From NCBI GenBank assembly GCA_010672585.1, contig JAAHGF010000013.1:60328-124327 (forward strand): a stretch of DNA of 64,000 nt, in the 5' to 3' direction. Origin of the DNA: Okeania sp. SIO1I7. GTDB taxonomy: Bacteria > Cyanobacteriota > Cyanobacteriia > Cyanobacteriales > Microcoleaceae. The notes beneath the pieces are model-generated. The model was not told the origin of the DNA and made no database searches. It worked only from the letters and a program-made list of their open reading frames with translations. The stretch's first letter is position 1; the number at the start of each line of letters is the position of its first letter. The translations under genes were made by a program, and so were the position numbers. Of this stretch, positions 16,221 through 25,190 are shown one piece after another.

Positions 16221-18407
16221 TCAATTTAAATATGTTTCAAGATTTTCAATTTGACCAATTCTATTACTCTTATTGAGTTGACATTTATATAGTCTATCAT
16301 AAAATGTAGTGTCTACTTGACGCCAACTTATCCAACCTATCTCACCGGTACTTGAAAATTGATTATTTGTGAAGATGTAAGCTACTAACTTAGGAACATT
16401 GTTGATTGAAATTATACAAAAATCGTCCTGAGCGCCAACTATATTATCATCTTGATACACCATAATTTGAAATGGATTATTATTGCGCAGCTCTGTTTGA
16501 GTTTCATCGTCAAGAGAGTCATAGAAATTTTTAAATTCGTCTTGTTCGTTCTCGATAAGGTATCTATGACTAACCGAAGTCTGGAAAAAATCTTTTAACT
16601 TATTTTGATCCGACAGTTTCTTAAGAAAGTGTAAGGTACAAATTGCATTTACCGTACCTTTATTGTACAAATCAGTTAAAGTTTCAAAATCTGAAAAAGC
16701 GATTTTCCCTTGCTTTAGGTCATTGCTATTTTCTATTATTTTTTTAAGGCTATTTATTTCTGAAATAACATCAGGAATATTTTCCTTTTGCTGCTTATTC
16801 TCAATGTAATCACGATCCAAGATAGCTACTAGACCTTCAGCATCGCTGATAAGTAAATGGTTAAATAGTTGTTCTTTAAAACTTTCTAAATATTCTTCGT
16901 ATCCTTTTTCCCAATATATTGATTGTATCTCAAGCCCATCTTCTATATCTGCACCATTATTCGTATTCCATTTTACTACAAAAAAACCGATATTTTGGGT
17001 CTTACCATATCGAGATTTTGACACAACTTTCCAGGTTTCAATACACTTATATTCAGGTTTTTTTTGACTCATATTAAGGTCATAGCTGTCAGTAAATTCA
17101 TATTTTGAAGTAGCCTCCTGTTGTCTGGCGTGGCTTTGATTACTACTAATACCAGCTTGTATACTATTCTGTATATTGAAATTCCATCCAGCTTCTCTTA
17201 ACTGTTTACTTTCATTTATATCTTTAGTTTCTACTACTATAGTAAAGCTTATTTCATTTTCATCTTTGCCAGCATAATGTTTCTTCTCTCGCTCGATCTT
17301 AATTATTGAAAAACCATCACCAGTGGATTTATCTTTGGTTACCCATTCGTAGACTAAAGATAAACATGAAGCTAAGAGCAAGCTTAGAGGTAATAAAGAC
17401 TTCCAAGCACCTTCACTTAGAAGCATTTGTTGTAAATATGTCAGGTTATTCTCACTGGATATTTGTCCACTTTTATCAAGAAATAAATCAAAGCATAATA
17501 TATACTCTTCATTACTGTTTAAGGGTGTAAATTTGTACCACAGAGTTCTGATTACATTAGGCTTATTATTTTCATCGTTGACATCTATATAAATACCAGT
17601 AATTCCTGAAGTATTGTCGTATCTGTCTCTCTCAAAAAATTTGACATGATAGTTCTCTTGAGTAGCTCTATACCACGGTCTAGTTTGAAAATCTACTCGT
17701 TTATAATCTTGATTGCTCGCTGGATAAGATATTAAAAAGCCAGTATTTACTTTAAGAATGTAAATGTTATTTATCTTCATATCTGGTATGAGGCTAGAGT
17801 AACCCTGATTGTTAGTGAAATAATCAATGATAACTTTGCTAAAATTACGTAAATTATCTATACCATTGCCATTATTATTTTGTATAAGAGGATTGCTAAA
17901 TTTTTCAACCATTAGCTTAGTAAAAGCTTGAACAACTTTGTCATTGCGACTTTGTTGTTTTTTCTGATTTCTATCAGTATAATTGCTACTGCTATCTTGT
18001 AAATTATTAAAGTCGATCAACCTAGTATGACTATAATAAACATTTATGGACTCACGAGTTTTTTCTATCTCCCATGGAACTGAATCATTTTGTAATGCAG
18101 CAGTATTGTCAACTATAGCTGATTTATATTGATCGTAATTGTTATTTATGGCATTGTTAAAGTTTGAATCGTAATTCTCTGTCAATTGCTTTTGTACCTC
18201 TTTTACAAAATCAGAAAATACTTTAGTGTATTTTGTGTCTTCATTCAGAATTTCATACCATAAAATGCTTTGTTTATACTCCTTATTACTTTTGACAAGG
18301 TATCCCAAACCTACAGTGATAGGAATGGAAACAATCAAAGAAACTAAAAAAGTATAAGATAATAAAACTCGTTTGAATCTAGATAAATTATTTTCGGGTT
18401 TAAACAT
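16221..18407 (-). CDS. membrane protein with extracytoplasmic Cache-like sensor domain
   Basis: The protein is 728 residues. A first transmembrane helix spans about residues 13-37 (RVLLSYTFLVSLIVSIPITV). A region of about 300 residues follows, including FQTRPWYRATQEN, the signature spot of dCache sensors, and then a second helix near 335-357 (LLPLSLLLASCLSLVYEWV). About 370 cytoplasmic residues come after it. No histidine kinase, HAMP, GGDEF or methyl-accepting motif was found, so the output mechanism is unknown. The cytoplasmic part is rich in Asn, Glu and Lys. It is isolated from other genes and could be a ligand sensor of an undescribed type. Confidence 0.65.
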   Translation of the reverse strand: MFKPENNLSRFKRVLLSYTFLVSLIVSIPITVGLGYLVKSNKEYKQSILWYEILNEDTKYTKVFSDFVKEVQKQLTENYDSNFNNAINNNYDQYKSAIVDNTAALQNDSVPWEIEKTRESINVYYSHTRLIDFNNLQDSSSNYTDRNQKKQQSRNDKVVQAFTKLMVEKFSNPLIQNNNGNGIDNLRNFSKVIIDYFTNNQGYSSLIPDMKINNIYILKVNTGFLISYPASNQDYKRVDFQTRPWYRATQENYHVKFFERDRYDNTSGITGIYIDVNDENNKPNVIRTLWYKFTPLNSNEEYILCFDLFLDKSGQISSENNLTYLQQMLLSEGAWKSLLPLSLLLASCLSLVYEWVTKDKSTGDGFSIIKIEREKKHYAGKDENEISFTIVVETKDINESKQLREAGWNFNIQNSIQAGISSNQSHARQQEATSKYEFTDSYDLNMSQKKPEYKCIETWKVVSKSRYGKTQNIGFFVVKWNTNNGADIEDGLEIQSIYWEKGYEEYLESFKEQLFNHLLISDAEGLVAILDRDYIENKQQKENIPDVISEINSLKKIIENSNDLKQGKIAFSDFETLTDLYNKGTVNAICTLHFLKKLSDQNKLKDFFQTSVSHRYLIENEQDEFKNFYDSLDDETQTELRNNNPFQIMVYQDDNIVGAQDDFCIISINNVPKLVAYIFTNNQFSSTGEIGWISWRQVDTTFYDRLYKCQLNKSNRIGQIENLETYLN

Positions 18408-18906
18408 AATTGAAAATCCTATATTTTAAGTATTTGAATACAAAGAAGCTGTTGTAAGTTTTTTTTCGGCTATAAAGCTTTGCTACAAATAGTACTCCTG
18501 TAGACAATGAGGGTATGGCACTCACTACTTATCAAAAGTGCCCTAAATATTCGCCGACAATGCCTGGTCAGAGGTACGTGTTGGACAGGCAAAATTTTAC
18601 CAGCCCTGCTTGGTTATGTTAGGTTTCGTTAGCGTTAAAGTAAAATCCGGACGGAATTAGTAAAAGTACTGTTGAGGGTAATCTTTGTTAGGAGGGGAGG
18701 GGGAAGAATTTCTGTACGTTATTAGCGATCGCTCCCCATAGGAGTTAAACGCTATTAACTACTACTATATAAAGAAACCCGGTTGCTACCGTAAATCATT
18801 ATTTTTAACAATAGACATTTACAAGAAGTCGGGTTTTTAGTTTCCCCCTGCCTAAGTTCTGTATAATTTTAGATGTACCAATATTTCCAAAGTTACATAA
18901 ATTAAT
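18408..18906. other. intergenic region with a long imperfect hairpin
   Basis: This divergent gap of about 500 bases includes a G-rich stretch (about 18690-18710) and an inverted pair, AAACCCGGTTGCT (from 18774) and AAGTCGGGTTTTTAG (to 18840), that resembles a common cyanobacterial dispersed hairpin ending in Ts. No gene was supported. Confidence 0.45.
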
Positions 18907-19917
18907 ATGACTACTGAATTGAACAGTAAGAATTTGGGAGAATTTTCTTTAAAGCCTAAAGCGATCCTTGTTCACGATCCAACTCCGTTTGGTGTCTTTA
19001 ATCAGTTTATACATATTCACAAACAAGAAATTCAAGAATACTATCTTTTTCGGGAATCCCCTCAACCAGAACTCTATCAATCCCATCATCAAGAGTTTGT
19101 AAATGCACTCAAAGCTGAGATAGGATATGTCTTTTATCTATCAGATATTTTATCTTCATCAACTAATCAATTACTAAGTAAATGGCAAAATTACCTATCA
19201 AAAAACCCGAATTTAGTTTTTACTCGTGATGCTTTTATTACCCTTCCTTGGATGCCAGATAGCTATTTACCCGGTAAAATGGGAAAAAAAATTAGGCAGC
19301 TAGAGCCTGAACTCATGTCAGATATTGGTGAAATTTTAGGCTTGAAGGAAATTCTCAAAATTCCCGACCCATTGGTTTTAGAAGGAGGAGACGTAATTCC
19401 TTTTTGCCATCAAAATCAGCGATACTTGCTAATTGGATATGGCAGAAGAACAACTAAAGAGACCTTATATTTCTTACAAGAACAACTCATTAGCAGGGGA
19501 ATAATTGATGGTATTGTTGGGATCGAACTAGCCCAATGGCGCATTAACCTTGATGGAGGTATGTTGCCAGTGACTGACGATGTTATTATCACTCATCCCG
19601 AAAGTCTAATTAATGGTATTCTTTTAAACCGAACAGAGACACAAATTAATCCGATTCATTTTTTCAAAGATTTAGGATTTCAATTTATAAAAGTCACTCA
19701 AGAGGAATCTCTTTATCGACTAGCTTGTAACTGTTTCTGCTTGGGAGAACGCAAGATAATCGCTTACGATCTCTCAGAACGAGTCTACAACTTATTAAGA
19801 CAGCATCATGTAAATGTCATTCGAGTCCCAGGAAAAGAGCTAGTTAAAGGAACAGGAGGACCAAGATGTATGACTAGACCTATTTATAAAGAGATTACAA
19901 CCAAGGCTTTTTCCTAA
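18907..19917 (+). CDS. arginine deiminase / amidinotransferase-family protein
   Basis: The 336 residues follow the guanidine-modifying penta-repeat fold. FTRD is at 105-108, LEGGDV at 158-163, and the nucleophile Cys321 sits in GTGGPRCMTRP. In arginine deiminases a His-x-Asp element serves as base. The equivalent stretch here reads RINLDGGMLPV, so the catalytic His appears replaced by Asn while Asp remains. It may therefore act on a different guanidine compound or be inactive. It has no arc-type neighbours and lies about 5 kb from the dioxygenase cluster. The ATG at 18907 is the only sensible start. Confidence 0.75.
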   Translation: MTTELNSKNLGEFSLKPKAILVHDPTPFGVFNQFIHIHKQEIQEYYLFRESPQPELYQSHHQEFVNALKAEIGYVFYLSDILSSSTNQLLSKWQNYLSKNPNLVFTRDAFITLPWMPDSYLPGKMGKKIRQLEPELMSDIGEILGLKEILKIPDPLVLEGGDVIPFCHQNQRYLLIGYGRRTTKETLYFLQEQLISRGIIDGIVGIELAQWRINLDGGMLPVTDDVIITHPESLINGILLNRTETQINPIHFFKDLGFQFIKVTQEESLYRLACNCFCLGERKIIAYDLSERVYNLLRQHHVNVIRVPGKELVKGTGGPRCMTRPIYKEITTKAFS

Positions 19918-20020
19918 AAACTAACCAATATTAATGGATAATTGATAATTACCTCTGCATTATGGTTACAAAATAGAACAAATTTATCCAATATTGGGTA
20001 ATTAATATTGAAAATTTGTA

Positions 20021-20584
20021 TCAAGCTCCCAATATTTCATCAACAGTAAAAGTTACATTAGGCAAAGCTTGAATTGACACAGTTTCACCGCTCTTAAAAG
20101 TCTGCACAATTTCATAACCATTCGCAGTAGGTTGTCGATAAACTTCCAGACATTTTTCAGTCAGATTTACCAACCAAACTTCAACAATATTATTCTCAGC
20201 ATATAAGGGAACTTTTACTTCTCGGTCATATTTAATTGTTGTATCTGACACCTCTATAAGGAGAAATACATTTTCTGGTTGAGGTTGTTGAGTCTCATAA
20301 AAATCTGGTCGTCGTTGCAACAAACTGATATCTGGTTCTGGTTCAGAATTATTATTCAATCTTACAGGAATTTGAATTCCCACAGTAACAGTCTGTGCTA
20401 AACGCAAAAAGAACAGTTCATTAAGACGGTTGACACAACCTGCATGGCGAATACCCATAGGGGACATTGTGATAATTTCTCCTCTGATTAGTTCTACTCG
20501 TTCATTTTCAGTAAATACTCCTGCTTCGAGCATTTTATAATACTGGTCTACAGTAAATAGTCGTCGCAATAATTGTACAGACAT
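20021..20584 (-). CDS. Uma2 family endonuclease-like protein, copy 1
   Basis: The start MSVQLLRRLFTVDQYYKMLE at 20584 (187 residues) was chosen over an upstream start because the neighbouring paralogue begins identically and AAGGAGTT precedes both. The restriction-endonuclease-like core is seen in RVELIRGEI, EPEPDISLL and VFLLIEVSDTT. Uma2 (DUF820) proteins carry a PD-(D/E)xK fold and are greatly expanded in cyanobacteria; their biological role is unclear. Together with the next gene it forms a recent tandem duplication. Confidence 0.85.
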   Translation of the reverse strand: MSVQLLRRLFTVDQYYKMLEAGVFTENERVELIRGEIITMSPMGIRHAGCVNRLNELFFLRLAQTVTVGIQIPVRLNNNSEPEPDISLLQRRPDFYETQQPQPENVFLLIEVSDTTIKYDREVKVPLYAENNIVEVWLVNLTEKCLEVYRQPTANGYEIVQTFKSGETVSIQALPNVTFTVDEILGA

Positions 20585-20735
20585 TTCCAACTCCTTGAAA
20601 ATAATTATATTAAGCATTCAGCATTAAGCATTCAGCATTCAGCTATTTTTTAGTTATAGCTCAAAGCTTTTTTTACTAATACTTAGAACAGAATAAATTT
20701 ATATAGTATTGGGTAATTAATGTTGAAAATTTGTT

Positions 20736-21299
20736 TCAATCTCCCAATATTTCATCAACAGTAAAAGTCACATTAGGCAAAGCTTGAATTGTCACAGTTT
20801 CACCGCTCTTAAAAGTCTGCACATTCTGATAACCATCCGCAGTAGGTTGTCGATAAACTTCCAGACATTTTTGAGGAATATTCACTAACCAAACTTCAAC
20901 AATATTATTCTCAGCATATAAGGGAATTTTTACTTCTTGGTCATATTTAACTGTTGTATCTGAAACTTCTACGAGAAGAAATACATTTTCTGGTTGAGGA
21001 TGTTGAGTCTGATAAAAATCTGGCCGTCGTTGCAGCAAACTGATGTCTGGTTCTGGTTCAGAATTATCATTTAATCTCACAGGATTTTGAATTCTCACAG
21101 TAACAGTTTTTGCTAAACGCAAAAAGAATAGTTCGTTAATACGGTCCACACAAGCTGCGTGATGAATACCAACAGGGGACATTTTGACAATTTCTCCTCG
21201 GATTAGTTCTACTCGTTCATTTTCAGTTAATATTCCTGCTTCCAGCATTTGATAATACTGGTCTACAGTAAATAGTCGTCGTAATAATTGTACAGACAT
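20736..21299 (-). CDS. Uma2 family endonuclease-like protein, copy 2
   Basis: This 187-residue paralogue of the preceding gene differs at scattered positions only. The same RVELIRGEI and EPEPDISLL core motifs are present. The flanking sequence upstream (AACTCCTTGAAAATAATTATAT on the plus strand) and downstream (CCCAATATTTCATCAACAG) is also duplicated, so the unit copied was about 600 bases. There is no sign of inactivation in either copy. Confidence 0.85.
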   Translation of the reverse strand: MSVQLLRRLFTVDQYYQMLEAGILTENERVELIRGEIVKMSPVGIHHAACVDRINELFFLRLAKTVTVRIQNPVRLNDNSEPEPDISLLQRRPDFYQTQHPQPENVFLLVEVSDTTVKYDQEVKIPLYAENNIVEVWLVNIPQKCLEVYRQPTADGYQNVQTFKSGETVTIQALPNVTFTVDEILGD

Positions 21300-21499
21300 T
21301 ACCAACTCCTTGAAAATAATTATATGAATTTGTTTATGTATAACAATTATATTTATTATAAATATTCTTGCCTAACTTTAAAAAGCGTTTCGGTCCGGAA
21401 TGTTCTACAAACAGATACCTAATTCTATACACAAATTTTTAAGCTGTTAACGCAGTTCCTCCGCAGGAGGCTAGCTAATAGCTGATAGCTGATAGCTAG

Positions 21500-22405
21500 T
21501 TAACTTGTTAATAATTGAATCAATTCCTCAGTTATCGGACAACCTGTTTCCCTTTCAAAATGAAGAAACATCGGACTAAAATTCGCCTCCAGGAAAAAAA
21601 AATCTCCATTAGGTTTAAATCGCCAATCAATACCAGTCCATTTTAATCCAAATGCTTTAGTAATAGCTAAACATTGTTTTTTCATATCCTCTGGTGTTTC
21701 TAAATAGATTAATTTTGCTCGTTTATCTTCCCGAAAATCTAAGGAACTACTCCGAATTTCAGCAGAATAAACTTTTTCCCCAATCACATAACTACGAATA
21801 TTTGTACCAGGAATAAATTCTTGGATAGTTACGGGAGAAATGCTCAATGCTAATTTCATCCGATTAATTTCTAGATGTTCTTTCGTTAAAAATTGAGTAT
21901 GAGAACCTCCATAAACAGGTTTGAAAATTACATCTTTAAATGCTTGAGAAAACTCTAAAATTTCATCAGCGTTATTAGTAATAATAGTTGCTGGAATAGT
22001 CACACCTATTTTATTTGCTAAACTTAATTGTAATGGTTTTTCTTTATGAAATTCATAAGCTTCCCAACTATTCACCCATTTTTCAGGTTGAGACCGCATA
22101 AAAGAACGTAATAAACCCATGGAATCATTAACTGCTATTCTCTCCTGATATGAATCGGTTAATTTCGGAACATTTACCCCGCCAAAAGTACGCCAAAAAA
22201 TTTTATTTATATCTGCTAAATCCCATTTTCTACCATCTGGAAATATTAAACATCCTGTGTGAGTAATAGCTTGCCAAGTGATTTTTAACTTAGTGGGAAA
22301 TAAACGAGTATCTAAATAATCAACTGTTATTCCTTTTTCTGTTAGAGATTTTTTGAGATGGGCAGCATGAATATCTTCTTCACTGCCCAGAATTAAAATA
22401 TTCAT
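21500..22405 (-). CDS. ATP-grasp ligase, probable graspetide macrocyclase (MvdD/PsnB-like)
   Basis: The protein is 301 residues, near the usual length of microviridin-type ATP-grasp ligases. The N-terminal Rossmann-like part is MNILILGSEEDIHAAHLKK. The central part has FKPVYGGSHTQFL, the strand that binds ATP, and VTIQEFIPGTNIRSYVIG. The C-terminal metal site is GIDWRFKPNGDFFFLEANFS. These enzymes activate Asp/Glu side chains with ATP and join them to Ser/Thr (ester) or Lys (amide) in a precursor. It lies downstream of, and on the same strand as, the multi-core precursor at 23042-24313, its likely substrate. The link rests on proximity and motif match. Confidence 0.82.
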   Translation of the reverse strand: MNILILGSEEDIHAAHLKKSLTEKGITVDYLDTRLFPTKLKITWQAITHTGCLIFPDGRKWDLADINKIFWRTFGGVNVPKLTDSYQERIAVNDSMGLLRSFMRSQPEKWVNSWEAYEFHKEKPLQLSLANKIGVTIPATIITNNADEILEFSQAFKDVIFKPVYGGSHTQFLTKEHLEINRMKLALSISPVTIQEFIPGTNIRSYVIGEKVYSAEIRSSSLDFREDKRAKLIYLETPEDMKKQCLAITKAFGLKWTGIDWRFKPNGDFFFLEANFSPMFLHFERETGCPITEELIQLLTS

Positions 22406-23041
22406 TAAAGTTATACCAATTTGACAACTGTTTGCTACAAATATTTAGGCTATTTCTTAGGAGTCAACCCACCCCTCGCCCCTCCCAACCCACCCCTAGC
22501 CCCTCCCAGGAGGGGAGGGGAAGTCAGGAGTCAGAAGAAAAGGAATCAGGAAGAAAAGAAAGACTTGAGAGAAAAAGCCTAGATATTATGAATTTGATTT
22601 CTACTTACAATTTCACTTTCCCCTGTTGTCTAATTTGTCTGAATTAACTAGATTAACTAAATCAGGACTTACCTAATAATGAATAATTAATAATTAAATA
22701 ATTTAGCTTTATTAGCCTCCCTTTTCAAGGGAAAAAAATCTTTTTTTTCTTAAATTTCAATCCTCTTCCTAAAAGGGAGAGGTAATTATTAATTGTTAAT
22801 TGCTGAAGCACTGACCATATATAGAATTTTGTGCGTTACCGAATAATTAGTAATTCAATAATTCAATAATTCAATAATTCAGGTTTAAAGCCTCCCCTTT
22901 CAAAGGGAAAAAAAATAAATTTTTTCTTTTTATTCAATCCTCTTCCTTTTAGGGAGAGGTAATTATCAATTATCCATTATCAATTATCAATTATTGAAGC
23001 TATCGCTAACACACCCTACCAATAGCTTTCCCGTTTATTAA
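22406..23041. other. intergenic region with GGGAGG palindrome and two AT-bounded repeats
   Basis: The gap between the graspetide precursor and its ligase holds a GGGAGG palindrome (22467-22520). It also holds two short forms of the AT-bounded repeat (about 22672-22806 and 22842-22998), each with TAATTAATAATTA-type ends and CCTCCC...AAGGGAAAAAA interiors. The insertions probably separated two genes that were once closer. Confidence 0.65.
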
Positions 23042-24313
23042 CTAAATAAAATTCAGGTTTAAATTATCTAGAGATGAAATATTTTCTACGACCGCAATCA
23101 AATCTCCTGATAGAGTAGATATATTAACTGAATTATTAACTATTTCAAAACTATAATCATTCAAACTTCCTGATAACTTAATTTGATCTAAAGGAGTATC
23201 AAAATTTTGAATTAAAGCAAAGTCTGAATCACCAAAACCAACATAAAAAGGCGACCCTGGAGAAGAACCAAGTATAAATTGATCTACCCCTTCTGTTCCC
23301 GAAGTACCAACTAATATATCAATTTCTCCCGTTCCCGAATCACTAGGAATTATTCGGTCATTGATGAGGTCATATCCGATAACGCTAACACCTATAATTT
23401 TCGTATTGTTGCCGAAAGCATTAATAATATCATTACTATCATTGTCAGTAAAAAAACCAATGCGTTCAATTTCAAATTGTCCAAACTGAATGTAATGTTC
23501 TAAACCAGAACTAAATACTCCTCTGTTGATAGCAACATCAATATCAGGATAAGATTGCCGATAAATCTCTTCATTAAAATCTCCACCTTCTTCTCCTATT
23601 GCTAAAGTAGTTACTGTTCCTTCTTCCGAACCTACTTGAGTGATAATTTCATTATTAATAGGAGGAGGAAAACCACCTTCCTCTCCTATTGCCAAAGTAG
23701 TGACACCACCTTCTTCTCCTAGTGCTAGAGTTGTTGCTATCCCTTCTTCGGAGCTTGGTTGAGTAATAGTTTCATTACTGATAGGAGTAGCACCACCTTC
23801 TTCTCCTACTGCTCTAGTTGTCGGTTCTACGGGTGGCACTCCTATTGGAGTCATACCACCTTCTTCTCCTATTGCTTGAGTGGTTGCGAAACCTTCTTCA
23901 GAGCTTGGTTGAGTAATAATTTCATTATTAATAGGAGTAGCACCACCTTCTTGTCCTATTGCTTCAGTTGTCGGTTCTCGGGGTGGTATTCCTATTGGAT
24001 CGATACCACCTTCTTCTCCCAGTGCTAGAGTTGTTGGTACAGGAAGATTACCACCTTCTTCTCCCAGTGCTAGAGTTGTTGGTATAGGTTCACTGGAACC
24101 ACCTTCTTCTCCGATGGCTAAAGTTGTTGCTATCAGTTCGCCACCATTTTCTGAATCATCAAACGCTGTTGTTATAGCACCACCTTCTTCTCCTATAGCT
24201 AAAGTTGTTGCTATCAGTTGAGATGGATCATTAAAAGTATTAGGGTTAGGTTCAACTTGACTTTTTTGTAAAGACTCAAGAACATTTAGGTCATAGTCAA
24301 ATGGATGTGTCAT
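23042..24313 (-). CDS. multi-core plesiocin-like graspetide precursor fused to an RTX-like C-terminal region
   Basis: The protein is 423 residues. A leader-like segment (about 1-33) contains YDLNVLESLQKSQ. Ten units of the form TTxAxG[E/Q]EGG follow, with TT at 36, 63, 79, 94, 115, 144, 165, 194, 204 and 235, plus one degenerate unit (TTAFDDSENGG at 48). TTxxxxEE is the core pattern of plesiocin, in which two Thr and two Glu form bicyclic omega-ester hairpins. Spacers carry a second repeat, ITQPSSEEG, twice and a variant, ITQVGSEEG, once. Residues 244-423 resemble C-terminal regions of secreted cyanobacterial proteins (DFNEEIYRQSYPDIDVAI; then FYVGFGDSDFALIQNF and GDLIAVVENI). There is no N-terminal signal peptide. 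The ATP-grasp ligase downstream is the probable modifier. Confidence 0.85.
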   Translation of the reverse strand: MTHPFDYDLNVLESLQKSQVEPNPNTFNDPSQLIATTLAIGEEGGAITTAFDDSENGGELIATTLAIGEEGGSSEPIPTTLALGEEGGNLPVPTTLALGEEGGIDPIGIPPREPTTEAIGQEGGATPINNEIITQPSSEEGFATTQAIGEEGGMTPIGVPPVEPTTRAVGEEGGATPISNETITQPSSEEGIATTLALGEEGGVTTLAIGEEGGFPPPINNEIITQVGSEEGTVTTLAIGEEGGDFNEEIYRQSYPDIDVAINRGVFSSGLEHYIQFGQFEIERIGFFTDNDSNDIINAFGNNTKIIGVSVIGYDLINDRIIPSDSGTGEIDILVGTSGTEGVDQFILGSSPGSPFYVGFGDSDFALIQNFDTPLDQIKLSGSLNDYSFEIVNNSVNISTLSGDLIAVVENISSLDNLNLNFI

Positions 24314-24425
24314 ATTTTCCTTTTGTTCAACTTTTATTTATTATGAAAAATACTGAAGATTGTTGAACATCTTCTATCAATTACAGTATAGTTGAGAAAT
24401 TTAGAAATATCGATCGCTATTATAG

Positions 24426-25190
24426 ATGAATAAACTACCCAATGACATAGATGAGGCACTCGCTCAAGCTATAGAAGCTACTAAGGTAGCTCTCCAGGAT
24501 GGTTACAGTAGAATCCAAATCGAAATAGTTATTCCAGAAATTGAACTTCAAGCTCAATCTCTAGCAGCACAATTTATTCCTGCTTTACTTGAAGAAGGTA
24601 TTCAACCAAAAGTCTTCTTTCCTGATACTGGTGCTGCAGCATTAGCAAGACGAGATTGGCAAGAAGCGTCCTTTAAAGTAAAAGTAGAAGATATTGGTAC
24701 AAGTAGGTCTCCAGTTGATAGCAAAATTTCACCGGAAGACGAATTTTTTCTGTTAATTGCCCTTTCTTCTGTAGAAGTGGCCCAGGCTGAAAAATTGTGT
24801 AATTTGGCAGGCGATCGCCCAGTTGTGATGTTAATTCCGAGATTAGAGGATGTATCTATTGTCGGAATTGGTTATGCAGCACGTCAACTCCGGGAAAGAT
24901 TTCTTACAACTATTGAATCTTGCTACTATATCAAGTCTTTTGGTGAGGCTGCATTGTATCGTTGTTATCCTTCTCCCTGGCAAATTTGGCTGGAGTCAAA
25001 TGGCCAATATAAATTAATTGCAGAGCGACCTGAGAAACCGATGGGAGATGCGGTGGAAATAATTTTAGCTGAAGCTACTGCTACAGTTAAAACAGATAGC
25101 TCTACTTCTGTTAATCAAACTCCTGCTACACCAAAACGGAAAGGATTTTTAGCTGAAATTCAAAAATTCTTGCGTGCTTTAAGTAACTAA
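24426..25190 (+). CDS. DUF1995 family protein
   Basis: The protein is 254 residues and starts MNKLPNDIDEALAQAIEATK. Further features are IQIEIVIPEIELQAQSLAAQ, then an acidic mid-region and VVMLIPRLEDVSIVGIGYAAR. This is the pattern of DUF1995, shared by cyanobacteria and plastids, where members such as LPA3-type proteins have been tied to photosystem assembly. The last 50 residues are a variable linker and basic tail. It is divergent from the graspetide precursor with about 110 bases between starts. The exact function here is not established. Confidence 0.75.
   Translation: MNKLPNDIDEALAQAIEATKVALQDGYSRIQIEIVIPEIELQAQSLAAQFIPALLEEGIQPKVFFPDTGAAALARRDWQEASFKVKVEDIGTSRSPVDSKISPEDEFFLLIALSSVEVAQAEKLCNLAGDRPVVMLIPRLEDVSIVGIGYAARQLRERFLTTIESCYYIKSFGEAALYRCYPSPWQIWLESNGQYKLIAERPEKPMGDAVEIILAEATATVKTDSSTSVNQTPATPKRKGFLAEIQKFLRALSN

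Noticed and set aside
22432..22647. 71-codon ORF upstream of the ATP-grasp gene
   Set aside because: It translates the GGGAGG palindrome and simple repeats; the Pro/Ser-rich start has no protein character.
23759..24028. 89-codon plus-strand ORF inside the graspetide precursor
   Set aside because: It is the antisense of the core repeats; its repeated Ser/Cys/Phe pattern only mirrors TTLAIGEEGG codons.
23042..24313. Precursor taken for a structural repeat protein only
   Set aside because: The repeats keep Thr-Thr and Glu-Glu at fixed spacing while neighbouring residues vary, and an ATP-grasp ligase is adjacent; a simple structural repeat would not explain both.
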